Assembly (NCBI RefSeq): GCF_003461245.1
Contig: NZ_QTWS01000005.1
Span: 62,001 to 126,000 of the forward strand
DNA length: 64,000 nucleotides
Direction: 5' to 3'
From: Blautia sp. AF19-10LB
GTDB taxonomy: Bacteria; Bacillota; Clostridia; Lachnospirales; Lachnospiraceae
Of this stretch, positions 54,684 through 63,940 are shown piece after piece. The notes beneath the pieces were generated by a model. That model did not search any database. It was not told the DNA's origin and saw only the letters and a list, made by a program, of their open reading frames with translations. Position 1 is the stretch's first letter. Each line of letters starts with the position of its first letter. Both the position numbers and the translations under genes were made by a program.

Positions 54684-54920
54684 TCATTCTTCTGCATATT
54701 TTCGGACTACCTGCAGGGCTTTTTCTGCTTCGGCTCCCTGTGCATGAATTCTTACATTGACCGGTTTGGACAGATCTGTACTGAAAATTCCCATGATAGA
54801 TTTTGCATCGATCACGTATCTTCCGGAAACAATATCCACGTCGCATTCCAGATGACTCACTTCATTCACAAAATTTTTGACTCTCTCAATCGTACCCAAA
54901 AATATCCTGATTTCTTCCAT
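54684..54920 (-). CDS. HPr-like protein without the phosphorylatable histidine (Crh-like)
   Basis: 78 residues from ATG 54920 (AGGAG site). The C-terminal two-thirds match HPr, including the regulatory serine in AKSIMGIF (Ser41 here, Ser46 of HPr). The region that in HPr holds GxHARPA is replaced by LGTIERVKNFVNEV; there is no histidine there, so it cannot carry PTS phosphate. Bacillus Crh also lacks that histidine and serves only as a co-repressor for catabolite control. Placed between the importer ATPase and the GH32 gene. Confidence 0.8.
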   Translation of the reverse strand: MEEIRIFLGTIERVKNFVNEVSHLECDVDIVSGRYVIDAKSIMGIFSTDLSKPVNVRIHAQGAEAEKALQVVRKYAEE

Positions 54921-54931
54921 TACTGTCACTC

Positions 54932-56026
54932 CTATAAATAATTTACCTCAGTTTCCTTATCAAAGAAATGAATTTTGGACGGCATGAATACAAACTCAAT
55001 TTCATCTCCGACCTGGCTGATCTCATACTTTGAAACTCTCGCAACTGCCTGGCAGCCTCCAAACTGGAAATACAGGTTATTTTCATTTCCCATAACTTCC
55101 GTATCTGTGATCACAGCTCTCATTTTATTTTCTTTATATAATTCCAGATTCTGTGCATCCATCTTGAGATCCTCACCACGGATTCCAAGTGTCATTTCAC
55201 CTTCCCTGCCGTTCAGTTTATTGATGATAGCTTCCGGAAGTGTAAGTTTATTTCCGTCCTTAAATGTAACTTCATTTCCTTTTACTGTCACATCAAAGAA
55301 GTTCATCTGCGGAGATCCGATAAATCCAGCTACAAATTTATTTACCGGATGATCATAAAGCTCCATTGGTTTTCCAACCTGCTGGATCACGCCCTCTTTC
55401 ATGATGACGATACGATCTGCCATTGTCATTGCCTCAACCTGATCATGTGTAACATAAATTGTAGTTGCTCCCATCTCACGATGAAGTCTGCTGATCTCTG
55501 TTCTCATACTGACACGGAGTTTCGCATCCAGGTTGGAAAGAGGCTCATCCATCAGGAATACTTTCTGATTTTTTACGATGGCACGACCAAGTGCAACCCT
55601 CTGTCTCTGTCCACCGGAAAGATTCTTCGGTTTTCTGTAACGAAATTCCTGCAGTCCCAGAATATCAATCGCCCAGTCTACTTTTTTCTTGATCTGATCT
55701 GCCGGCATTTTCATATTCTTCAGACCATATCCGATATTTTTCTCTACTGTCATATGCGGGTACAGTGCGTAGTTCTGGAATACCATTGCAATACCTCGGT
55801 CTCTCGGAGCAGTTTCGTTTACTTTTTTTCCATCAATATACAGATCACCTTCTGTAATCTCCTCAAATCCGGCTACCATGCGAAGTGTTGTTGATTTTCC
55901 ACATCCAGATGGTCCGACAAATGCAATAAATTCTTTTTCATTGATTTCCAGGTTGAAATCACTTACGGAGTTCTTATCTGCTCCTGCATATTTTTTTCCG
56001 ATATGTTTAAATTCTATAAAACTCAT
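54932..56026 (-). CDS. ABC sugar-importer ATPase (MsmK/UgpC type)
   Basis: 364 residues. Walker A GPSGCGKSTT (37-46), signature LSGGQRQRVALGRAI (134-148), Walker B VFLMDEPLSNLD (154-165), then the switch histidine in IYVTHDQ. The C-terminal TOBE-type region (about 240-364) is typical of multi-sugar ATPases that serve several importers. It may therefore also power the ATPase-less importer at 43825-47049. Confidence 0.95.
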   Translation of the reverse strand: MSFIEFKHIGKKYAGADKNSVSDFNLEINEKEFIAFVGPSGCGKSTTLRMVAGFEEITEGDLYIDGKKVNETAPRDRGIAMVFQNYALYPHMTVEKNIGYGLKNMKMPADQIKKKVDWAIDILGLQEFRYRKPKNLSGGQRQRVALGRAIVKNQKVFLMDEPLSNLDAKLRVSMRTEISRLHREMGATTIYVTHDQVEAMTMADRIVIMKEGVIQQVGKPMELYDHPVNKFVAGFIGSPQMNFFDVTVKGNEVTFKDGNKLTLPEAIINKLNGREGEMTLGIRGEDLKMDAQNLELYKENKMRAVITDTEVMGNENNLYFQFGGCQAVARVSKYEISQVGDEIEFVFMPSKIHFFDKETEVNYL

Positions 56027-56032
56027 AATTCA

Positions 56033-56884
56033 TTAACCCTCCTTGGAACCGGTTGAAGTTACACCTTCTACAATCTGTTTTGAGAACAGTGCATAAATGA
56101 TAATAACAGGAATTGTGATCAGGGTGATCACTGCAAGTGTCTGACCCATTGTTGTATTGTCATTGGATGTGATTGAGTTCAGACCGATCTGTGCGGTCAG
56201 AAGATCACTGGATGTGAATACAAGTGACGGCCAGAGATAATCATTCCATACTCCGAGGAATGTAAAAACACTTACTGTTGCAACAACTGTCTTTGACATC
56301 GGCAGCACCATTGTGAAGAAGTATTTTACCGGGCTGCAGAAATCAAGCTGAGCTGCCTCGTAAACGTCATCCGGAAGGCTTACAAACACCTGACGGAAAA
56401 GGAAAATATTAAATGGATTCACGATCATTGGAAGTACATATCCGATAACTGTATTCAGAAGACCTGCTTTTGCAATGATCAGAAAGTGAATCGTGATAAC
56501 TGTTTCTGTTGGTACGATCAGAAGCATCATAATGATCAGAAGCCACTGGTCACGAAATGGAAAATTAATCTTTGCCAGTGCATAACCGGCAAGCCCGTTG
56601 ACGATCACGCCGAGTACGATCAAAAGTGCCGCATATCCTAAAGTATTAAGCATATAACGGAGGAAATTGGTGTCCGTAAGAATCGTAATATAGTTTTCAA
56701 AATAATTTCCGTTTAAAGCAGGCGGAATAAATGCTGCCACAGAATTCATATCCGCTGTGATCGCTGCATCCGGTTTAAAAGAGTTTGCAAGCATCCAGAT
56801 TACCGGAAACAGGAAGAATATGGAGAGCAGCAGAAGAAAAACTGCCAGAACCCAGTTAAATGTTTTTTGCTTTTTTGTTAACAT
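56033..56884 (-). CDS. Carbohydrate ABC permease (MalG type) of the fructoside system
   Basis: 283 residues with six membrane segments and the EAA loop YEAAQLDFCSPVKYFFTMVLP (about 190-210), ending VEGVTSTGSKEG. Its start overlaps the MalF-type gene by 29 bases. Confidence 0.93.
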   Translation of the reverse strand: MLTKKQKTFNWVLAVFLLLLSIFFLFPVIWMLANSFKPDAAITADMNSVAAFIPPALNGNYFENYITILTDTNFLRYMLNTLGYAALLIVLGVIVNGLAGYALAKINFPFRDQWLLIIMMLLIVPTETVITIHFLIIAKAGLLNTVIGYVLPMIVNPFNIFLFRQVFVSLPDDVYEAAQLDFCSPVKYFFTMVLPMSKTVVATVSVFTFLGVWNDYLWPSLVFTSSDLLTAQIGLNSITSNDNTTMGQTLAVITLITIPVIIIYALFSKQIVEGVTSTGSKEG

Positions 56885-57755
56885 GTTTTTTCTCCTCCTT
56901 TCCCTTAGTCAGTACATTCTGTATGATAGTCAGTACAACAACAAAGACTGTAAAGACAATTGCCATGGTAGATGCAAGTCCCATCTCCCAGTTCATTGTA
57001 CCAGTTTCATAAATATCATATACCAAAGTGTAGGTTGAATGGTCCGGACCACCGCCGGTCATTACCATCGGCTGTACTAACATACGGAACGCGCCAATTG
57101 TAACTGTGATAAATACGAAAACGCAAAGAGGTTTCAGTTCCGGAAGTGTGATGTCTTTAAATTTCTGCCATCCACTTGCATGATCCATCTCTGCTGCCTC
57201 ATAAAGTGCCGGATTGATATTCTGAAGTCCGCCAAGGAAGATAATCATCTGATATCCGACACCCTGCCATACACTCATAACTGCGATGGACGGAAGTGCC
57301 TGCTTTGCACTGTGGATAAAAGGCTGTGCACTGATTCCAAGGTGTGCAAGCATTGTATTCAGGATGCCCTCAGGGCTGTAAATATCCATCCAGAGTGTGG
57401 ATACAACTGCCAAAGACATGACAACAGGGATAAAAAATGCTACTTTAAAATATTTCTTGCAATGCGTAACTTTATTGATTGCAAGTGCCAGAACAAGTGC
57501 TCCGATACACTGGCAGGGAACGATGATAATTACAAATTTTACCGTGTTAAAAAATGATTTTACAAATAATTCGTCTTTAAAAATATTTATGTAGTTTTCC
57601 AGTCCTACGAAATGTGTCATATCCGGGTTCAGTGCAAAGTAATCGGTAAAACTGAACACCAGTGTCAACACCATCGGCAGAAATAAAAACAGTATAAGAA
57701 GTACCAGTGCCGGGCCAAAGAAAGCCATTCCTAAGATTGATTCTTTTTTCTTCAT
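56856..57755 (-). CDS. Carbohydrate ABC permease (MalF type) of the fructoside system
   Basis: 299 residues with six membrane segments; EAA loop YEAAEMDHASGWQKFKDITLP (about 190-210). Its start touches the stop of the binding protein gene. Confidence 0.93.
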   Translation of the reverse strand: MKKKESILGMAFFGPALVLLILFLFLPMVLTLVFSFTDYFALNPDMTHFVGLENYINIFKDELFVKSFFNTVKFVIIIVPCQCIGALVLALAINKVTHCKKYFKVAFFIPVVMSLAVVSTLWMDIYSPEGILNTMLAHLGISAQPFIHSAKQALPSIAVMSVWQGVGYQMIIFLGGLQNINPALYEAAEMDHASGWQKFKDITLPELKPLCVFVFITVTIGAFRMLVQPMVMTGGGPDHSTYTLVYDIYETGTMNWEMGLASTMAIVFTVFVVVLTIIQNVLTKGKEEKKHVNKKAKNI

Positions 57756-59077
57756 TATTCTCTCGTATAACGTTCCAGTTTCGCGTTAATCCTTTCTACA
57801 GATTTATCCAGTTCTGTCTGTGCATCCTTGCCGCCAAGTCCGACACTTTCAAGTGCCTGCTGGAAGGATGTACTTACCTGTGGATATACAGGAGTTTTTG
57901 GTCTTGGGTGTCCGTATTTACTCAGCTGCTCGTACAGTGCTTTGTAATTTTCGTCTGTCTGGAATATATCGATCTGATCAAATGCCTTATATGTTGATGG
58001 GAGTGATTTTGCTTCATTCCAGATTCTGACACCACTTTCCACACCACTCATCCATTTGACCAACTCTGTTGCTCCTTCAATATTATCTGTCGCAGAAGAA
58101 GCCGCAAATGCCCAGGATCCTGTCGGTGTATATCTCTCACCATCCCAGTCATCTCCTACTACATAAGGTGCCACACCGAGGTTCACATCCGGATAGTTCT
58201 CATATATGGTATTGACTTCCCATGCACCATCAAATTTGAAGGCTGCTCTTCCGCTTTCAAAAAGCTTTTCGACCGGAGCTTCTGACATATATTTGTTCTC
58301 TACAATCTGATGGAAATAATTCATAACCTCAACGTTTTTCTCTGAATTAAAATATCCATCTACAGTCATTCCATCATCACTTACCAGATTGCCGCCATTT
58401 GCCCAGATAAATGGTGCATAATAATAAATACTTGCTTCACCTACCGGGAAAGTCATATCAATCGGATATCCCTTCTTCTCATCCATTATTGGCTTCAGTT
58501 TTGCCAGAATATCCATAAATTCCGTTCTTGTCCATGGATGGTCGGCATCCGGCACTTCAATCCCGGCCTCCTCAAGAATATCTTTATTGTAATAAAGGCC
58601 TACACTGGATTCCATGACTCCAAGTGCATAGAGCTTGTCATCATAAGTTCCCTGCTCCAGAATGGATTCCAGATACTCGCCCCTCTCCTCCTCTGTCAGG
58701 TCTGCCAGAGGTTGGATGATACCGTTCTCTGCATATGCAGCAACATTCGGTCCGTCCAGTGTAAGAACATCCGGAAGTCCTCCTGAGAGCACCGATGAAT
58801 TTACCTTATCCGAATAGCCGCCGCCGCTGTCATTTCTCGGAATAAATTCAATATCTGCAAAATATTTGCCATTATATTTCTCGTTAAACCTGTCTACAGA
58901 TTCCCTGTAAACCTGTCCTTCCGGAGTATCCTCAATACTGTGTACCCATATAGAAAGATACTGTTCGCCCTCATCGTATCCTGCCACATCGCCAGGCTTT
59001 ACTTCCTTTTTCTGGCATCCCGTCATACTGACTGCCATTGCCAGACCGGCAAGAAGAATCAGTTTTGTTTTTTTCAT
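57755..59077 (-). CDS. Lipoprotein sugar-binding protein of the fructoside system
   Basis: 440 residues from ATG 59077 with an AAAGGAGGAG site; the in-frame extension upstream crosses the operator region and is not used. The signal peptide ends in the lipobox VSMTGC (about 15-20), so it is a lipoprotein on the outer face of the membrane. It has a family-1 solute-binding fold. The GH32 gene points to sucrose, kestose or other fructosides as cargo (inference). Confidence 0.92.
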   Translation of the reverse strand: MKKTKLILLAGLAMAVSMTGCQKKEVKPGDVAGYDEGEQYLSIWVHSIEDTPEGQVYRESVDRFNEKYNGKYFADIEFIPRNDSGGGYSDKVNSSVLSGGLPDVLTLDGPNVAAYAENGIIQPLADLTEEERGEYLESILEQGTYDDKLYALGVMESSVGLYYNKDILEEAGIEVPDADHPWTRTEFMDILAKLKPIMDEKKGYPIDMTFPVGEASIYYYAPFIWANGGNLVSDDGMTVDGYFNSEKNVEVMNYFHQIVENKYMSEAPVEKLFESGRAAFKFDGAWEVNTIYENYPDVNLGVAPYVVGDDWDGERYTPTGSWAFAASSATDNIEGATELVKWMSGVESGVRIWNEAKSLPSTYKAFDQIDIFQTDENYKALYEQLSKYGHPRPKTPVYPQVSTSFQQALESVGLGGKDAQTELDKSVERINAKLERYTRE

Positions 59078-59116
59078 GTTCTCCTCCTTTTCCTTTCTGC
59101 TGTTTGTGTAACCGGT

Positions 59117-59171
59117 AAAGTAACCGGTTACTTTATAAATTGATAATATCATCAGAATATGATTTCGTCAA
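59117..59171 (-). promoter_or_regulatory. Promoter and LacI operator of the fructoside operon
   Basis: TTGACG (59166-59171), 17 bases, TATTAT (59143-59148). The perfect 18-base palindrome AAAGTAACCGGTTACTTT (59117-59134) covers the expected transcription start, so bound LacI would block transcription. A half-like copy (TAACCGGTA) follows at 59109-59117. Confidence 0.85.
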
Positions 59172-59232
59172 GTATTCTCTTATTTTTTCATTGATATATA
59201 CAAATTCTGTATTTTTCCTTTGTTGATTTTTT

Positions 59233-59300
59233 ACAAAACCGGTTACTTAACCACTTCTGTATTGCTTGTCCTTGTTATAAACCACAATTTCTGTTATACT
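59233..59300 (+). promoter_or_regulatory. LacI gene promoter with second operator
   Basis: TTGTTA (59272-59277), 17 bases, TATACT (59295-59300). A second CCGG-centred palindrome (AAAACCGGTTAC, core 59237-59244) lies upstream, which could allow autoregulation or DNA looping with the operator 110 bases away. Confidence 0.65.
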
Positions 59301-59354
59301 CTTAAGCAATATAATACTATTCAGTTTTTTTATTGAAAGGACTCTTCTGTTATT

Positions 59355-60395
59355 ATGGGGAAAAAAAATATAACTTTCAGCGATATTGCAAAATATACCG
59401 GTTTTTCCAAAACAACGATTTCCAGATATTTCAATAATCCGGACTCTCTTACCCTGGAAAACCAGCAGATCATTGCGGATGCTCTTGAGAAATTAAACTA
59501 TAAAGAAAATAAAGTTGCGAGGATCCTCGCAAACGGAAAAACAGAATTTATCGGGGTTATCATCCCAAACCTCTATATGCACTACTATTCTGAAGTTCTG
59601 AACCAGATATTAAAAACTTACGAAACTTTTGGCTACAAGTTTCTTGTATTCACAGGAGATGACCAGGAGACAAATGAGCGAAAATATATCCAGGAGCTCC
59701 TTTCCTACAAGATTGAAGGAATGATCATTCTCAGTCATACGATACCATCCCGTGAACTCGCCTCCTATAATATTCCTATCGTAACAATCGAAAGAGAAGA
59801 TCAGTATGTCAGCAGTGTCAATACAGACAACTACATGGGCGGGGTGCAGGCAACCAGTCTTCTGGCAAAAATCGGAGCTGATGTACTCATTCATATTAAC
59901 GCAGAGTTTTCTTCGCAGATTCCATCCTACGGACGTATCAAAGGATTTACTGATATCTGTAAAGAATACCAAATCCCACATGAACTGATCCTTACCGATA
60001 CAGGACACAGTTATGAAGAAACGTCCCAGATTCTCAAGAACCTGATTGACGATATTGATATCAGATATACCGGCAAAACCAAGGGAATCTTTCTTCCAAA
60101 CGATACTTTTGCCAATATCGTACTTCATCATCTGATCCGGCGATACGGAAAGCTTCCTGATGATTATAAGCTCATCGGTTTTGATGACTCTCCTGTCTCA
60201 AGAGAGGCCATCGTTCCGATCAGTACGGTTGGACAGCAGATCGACAAGATTGCCGCTGCCGCTATGGAAATCCTGAACGTTCAGATCAAAGAAAGCCACA
60301 AAAGGAAACCTGCACTTTCTTCCGAACCAGTCCACCAGATCATTCCACCGATATTGATTCATCGCGAAACAACGCTTCCTGTAAAAACACCCTGA
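59355..60395 (+). CDS. LacI-family regulator of the fructoside operon
   Basis: 346 residues. The N-terminal helix-turn-helix and hinge helix (ITFSDIAKYTGFSKTTISRY at 5-24; VARILANGKT near 55) and the periplasmic-binding-like sensor domain (about 65-340) are complete. It is divergent from the ABC/GH32 operon, with palindromic operators having CCGG centres typical of this family. Confidence 0.92.
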   Translation: MGKKNITFSDIAKYTGFSKTTISRYFNNPDSLTLENQQIIADALEKLNYKENKVARILANGKTEFIGVIIPNLYMHYYSEVLNQILKTYETFGYKFLVFTGDDQETNERKYIQELLSYKIEGMIILSHTIPSRELASYNIPIVTIEREDQYVSSVNTDNYMGGVQATSLLAKIGADVLIHINAEFSSQIPSYGRIKGFTDICKEYQIPHELILTDTGHSYEETSQILKNLIDDIDIRYTGKTKGIFLPNDTFANIVLHHLIRRYGKLPDDYKLIGFDDSPVSREAIVPISTVGQQIDKIAAAAMEILNVQIKESHKRKPALSSEPVHQIIPPILIHRETTLPVKTP

Positions 60396-60402
60396 TATGT
60401 TC

Positions 60403-60440
60403 AAAACTCCGGTCACAAATTTCTTCATGACCGGAGTTTT
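60403..60440. terminator. Terminator between LacI gene and DlgD-type gene (bidirectional)
   Basis: AAAACTCCGGTCA and TGACCGGAGTTTT flank a 12-base loop; suits both converging genes. Same core as 53324-53355. Confidence 0.9.
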
Positions 60441-60450
60441 ATTGTGCTAT

Positions 60451-61458
60451 TTATAATTCACATATCTTTTTCCATATTTCCTCGTTGACCGGGATTCCGT
60501 TCTTCAGATTTTCCCTGCGTCGGATGAGTGTTCCCTGTCCTGGATATCGGACGGTATGTCCTTCTTTTTCCGGAATGGAAGCCTGGATATCTTTCAGTGT
60601 CTCGTTTAAGATTTCCTGTGCTTTGTCTGGATCCTGATTCAGGACTTCCGGGCGGATCGCGATGAATACCTGCGTCAGGCCGTATTCCGATTCGCATTCC
60701 TGTCCTACTTTTGTCACAGTTCTTCCGAGTGTGAGTATCCCGCCGATCAGATCCAGTACGATCGAGAGGCCAGAACCTTTCCAGTAGCCGATCGGGACGA
60801 CTCTTCTTGTTTTTTCGATGGCTGCCGGGTCGCAGGTCAGGCTGCCTTCCTCATCGTAACCACCCGGATAAGGAAGTTTTTCTCCATTCTGCCTGCATAC
60901 AGAAAGCTTGCCGTAAGAATACTGTGCCATCGCAGTATCAACAACAACATGCTCTCCATTCTGATCCGGAACAGCCAGAACGAATGGATTATTTCCGATC
61001 CTTCCATCAATGGCTCCCCATGCCGGCATGTTTGGACAGGTATTTGTCCAGCAGATTCCGATACATCCTGCTTCCGCTGCCTGCCATCCGTAGGCACCCC
61101 CGCGCATCCAGTGATTGGTATTGGACATCGCCACCATACCGATCCCAAGCTGTGCCGCCAGTTCTACCGCACGCTGCATTGCCATTTTTGCATTGAGATT
61201 TCCCATTCCCAGATGGCCGTCCCATCGTTCCACGGCACCAAAGCCGATGATTTTTTCCGGCACTGCATTTACGTCAATGTAGCCTTTCTGAATATAATCG
61301 ATCACTCTTGGAAAACGCTGGTAACCATGAGAATACACTCCATCTAAAGAAGAATCGGCGAAATTCTTCGCCGATTCCTCTGCACGTTTCTCATCGAAAC
61401 CATATTTCACAAGAATGCTCTGTAATTTTTCTTTCATTTCTTCGTAGAAAACTCGCAT
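60451..61458 (-). CDS. dlgD: 2,3-diketo-L-gulonate reductase type dehydrogenase (LDH2 family)
   Basis: 335 residues, the usual length of the malate/L-lactate dehydrogenase-like (LDH2/YiaK) family. Strong resemblance to DlgD/YiaK along its length: DGVYSHGYQRFPR near 40, NTNHWMRGGAYGWQAAEAG near 113-131 and VPIGYWKGSGLSIVLDL near 222. It would reduce a 2,3-diketo or 2-oxo sugar acid with NAD(P)H. It is the last gene of the sugar-acid operon. Confidence 0.88.
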   Translation of the reverse strand: MRVFYEEMKEKLQSILVKYGFDEKRAEESAKNFADSSLDGVYSHGYQRFPRVIDYIQKGYIDVNAVPEKIIGFGAVERWDGHLGMGNLNAKMAMQRAVELAAQLGIGMVAMSNTNHWMRGGAYGWQAAEAGCIGICWTNTCPNMPAWGAIDGRIGNNPFVLAVPDQNGEHVVVDTAMAQYSYGKLSVCRQNGEKLPYPGGYDEEGSLTCDPAAIEKTRRVVPIGYWKGSGLSIVLDLIGGILTLGRTVTKVGQECESEYGLTQVFIAIRPEVLNQDPDKAQEILNETLKDIQASIPEKEGHTVRYPGQGTLIRRRENLKNGIPVNEEIWKKICEL

Positions 61459-61500
61459 TTTACATTCCTGCCTTTTTATTTATCTGGAGATTTTATATCA

Positions 61501-62391
61501 TCAAACAAGCTTCATGTCAACCAGAACCTGATGAAGTTTCTCCTTCTCTTCTGGTGTCAGCTCTCCGATCGGTGCCAGGCACTTGCCAACCGGGATGCCC
61601 TGCTGTACAAGCCCTTCCTTAATAACAGCCGGGAAAGTGCCCATACCGCATGCGATACGGAGCGGTGCCAGTTCAAACTGTGCATCCAAAGATCCCTTGA
61701 GATCACCTTCCATAAATTTGTCGTAGATATCAGCTGCGATACGTGGAGCTACGTTTGCACAGGATGCGATCGCGCCTGTTGCTCCATAGCAGAGAGCTGC
61801 ATGAATCAGAGTGTCTCTTCCCATCAGTACATGGAAGTTGTCGTTGTCTCTTGTCAGACGGATGTACTCTGCTGCATTTGTCATATCACCGGTGCTGTCC
61901 TTGACTGCAACGATGTTGTCGATCTCAGCCAGTTTTGCAACAGTTGCCGGTGTGATAGTTACGTTTGTTTTTGGTTTGTTGTTGTAAAGGATGATCGGAA
62001 GTGAAGTGCTTTCTGCGATTTCCTTATAGTAAGCGTACAGTTCGTCCTGTGTCTGGGATACAAACATTGGTGTCAGTACGGAAACTGCATCCACGCCAAC
62101 TTCTTCGCAGATCTTTACCAGACGGATAACGCCTCTTGTTGTGATATGGTTTGCACCGCCGTAAACCGGAACACGACCTCTTGTCTCATCTTTGACTGTT
62201 TCAAGGATCTTGCGATAGGTATCGTCATCGAATGCGTAAAACTCTCCGGTCGTTCCCAGTGGAAACAGACCATGCACGCCGTTGTCGATCAGATGATTGA
62301 CCATCTGACGCAGTACTGGATAGTTTACTTCTCCGTCATCTGTAAGTGGTGTGATGATTGGTGGAATAATTCCTCTTGGTACAAATCCCAT
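61501..62391 (-). CDS. DapA/NAL-family lyase (2-keto-sugar-acid aldolase type)
   Basis: 296 residues. TIM-barrel class I aldolase with the Schiff-base lysine in IVAVKDSTGD (near 165), the tyrosine in IILYNNK and GTTGEFYAF near 47. The family includes dihydrodipicolinate synthase, N-acetylneuraminate lyase and keto-deoxy sugar-acid aldolases. Beside GntP and DlgD, a sugar-acid substrate is more likely than lysine biosynthesis. Confidence 0.88.
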   Translation of the reverse strand: MGFVPRGIIPPIITPLTDDGEVNYPVLRQMVNHLIDNGVHGLFPLGTTGEFYAFDDDTYRKILETVKDETRGRVPVYGGANHITTRGVIRLVKICEEVGVDAVSVLTPMFVSQTQDELYAYYKEIAESTSLPIILYNNKPKTNVTITPATVAKLAEIDNIVAVKDSTGDMTNAAEYIRLTRDNDNFHVLMGRDTLIHAALCYGATGAIASCANVAPRIAADIYDKFMEGDLKGSLDAQFELAPLRIACGMGTFPAVIKEGLVQQGIPVGKCLAPIGELTPEEKEKLHQVLVDMKLV

Positions 62392-62469
62392 TGTTTTTTC
62401 CTCCTCGTTGTTGCTATATTTTTTGGATTGAATGATCTTGTTATATGTTTTAATTTTTGTTCATTGATT

Positions 62470-63867
62470 TTAGATAAAGAACTGTGCGATAAGCAGTTCC
62501 AGTACACCAACGCCCGACATGATCATCGATACGGCCGTCTTGCATCGAACCTGGTCTTTCAGTTCTGTCAGTCCGAACATTCCGTTGAATACCCAGAATC
62601 CACTGTCATTGAAGTAGGAGAATGAAATCGCACCTACGCAGCAGGAAAGGGACATAAGAAGCGGGCTGATGCTTAAAACACTCATAAGTGGTGCTGTCAG
62701 GGATGCTGCTGTTGTGATTGCAACGGTTGCAGATCCGAGAGCGATCCTCATAAGTGCTGCAATGATGAACGGGATCAGAACTGCCGGAAGTGCCCAGGAT
62801 GTAACCATTTCACCAAGTGCAGTACCGATACCGCTTACTTTTACAACGTTTCCAAGAGATCCGCCGGCACCTGTGATCAGCATGATGATACCGGTATCTT
62901 TGATAGCGTCATCCATCATCTTGAGAACAGCTTTGTTATCTTCCTTCGGAACAAGTCCGTAGATTGCAAGAAGTGTACCGATTCCAAGTGCTACGATCGG
63001 AGAACCAAGGAAATCAACTACGCTGTTGCTGATACCAACAAAACCAAGTACAGTTTTGAGAAGGATCAGGATGATCGGAACAAAGATCGGTGCTACAGAT
63101 ACCCAGAAGCCCGGGAGTGGTTTTGCATCCATCATTGCATTGAGTTCATCCATGGATTTGATGTATTCCTGTTTGAATTCTTTTCTGTCAAATCCACCTT
63201 CATCGTTCGGAACCTGATAGATTTTCTTTCCGATCCATTTTGTGTAAAAAACTACTACGATCAGCATCGGAATGGAGATCAGTGCACCACCGATGATCAT
63301 CTGGCCTACATCGACATTGAACATTCCGGCTGCAGTCAGCGGACCAGGTGTCGGAGGTACCAGACAGTGTGTCAGCTGAAGACCAACTGCCAGTGAAAGT
63401 GCAAGTCCAACTACAGATTTACCGGTTACTTTGGACATTGCTTTGCAAAGAGGTGCAAAAATTACGATCGCGGAGTCTGCAAATACCGGAATGGAAATGA
63501 ACCATCCTGTGATCGCCAGTGCCCATTCTTCGTTTTTCTGACCGATCAGTTTGATAAAGCTGTATGCCATTTTTTCGGCAGCTCCGGATTTCTCCAGGAT
63601 ACCGCCCATCATAACGCCAAGACCGATGATGATACCGGTGCTCTTTAATGTGCTTCCAAATCCTTCCTGAATGGCTGTGATCAGACCAGTCTGAGTTGTG
63701 CCGTCAGCGAGGGTAATATCTGAGATCGGCATTCCGCCGATGATTCCTGTGATCATGGCTGCGATCAGAAGGGCCATGAAGGAATGTACTTTTGTTTTCA
63801 TTACCAGGACGATCATTACGATGATTCCTAATGCCAGTCCTAATAACATTCTTGTTGATTCAGACAT
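62470..63867 (-). CDS. GntP-family gluconate/sugar-acid permease
   Basis: 465 residues with about 12-14 membrane segments. GntP features include HCLVPPTPGPLTAAGMFNVD near 170-190, IPVFADSAIVIFAPL near 122 and SYFNDSGFWVFNGMFGLTE near 430. It imports gluconate-like acids with protons. It is transcribed before the aldolase and dehydrogenase genes. Confidence 0.93.
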   Translation of the reverse strand: MSESTRMLLGLALGIIVMIVLVMKTKVHSFMALLIAAMITGIIGGMPISDITLADGTTQTGLITAIQEGFGSTLKSTGIIIGLGVMMGGILEKSGAAEKMAYSFIKLIGQKNEEWALAITGWFISIPVFADSAIVIFAPLCKAMSKVTGKSVVGLALSLAVGLQLTHCLVPPTPGPLTAAGMFNVDVGQMIIGGALISIPMLIVVVFYTKWIGKKIYQVPNDEGGFDRKEFKQEYIKSMDELNAMMDAKPLPGFWVSVAPIFVPIILILLKTVLGFVGISNSVVDFLGSPIVALGIGTLLAIYGLVPKEDNKAVLKMMDDAIKDTGIIMLITGAGGSLGNVVKVSGIGTALGEMVTSWALPAVLIPFIIAALMRIALGSATVAITTAASLTAPLMSVLSISPLLMSLSCCVGAISFSYFNDSGFWVFNGMFGLTELKDQVRCKTAVSMIMSGVGVLELLIAQFFI

Positions 63868-63940
63868 GTTTTTTCCTCATACTCTTTCCATATATTCATT
63901 CACTAAAGTTTTTAAGGTAACCTATTTTGCTGATAAAATC

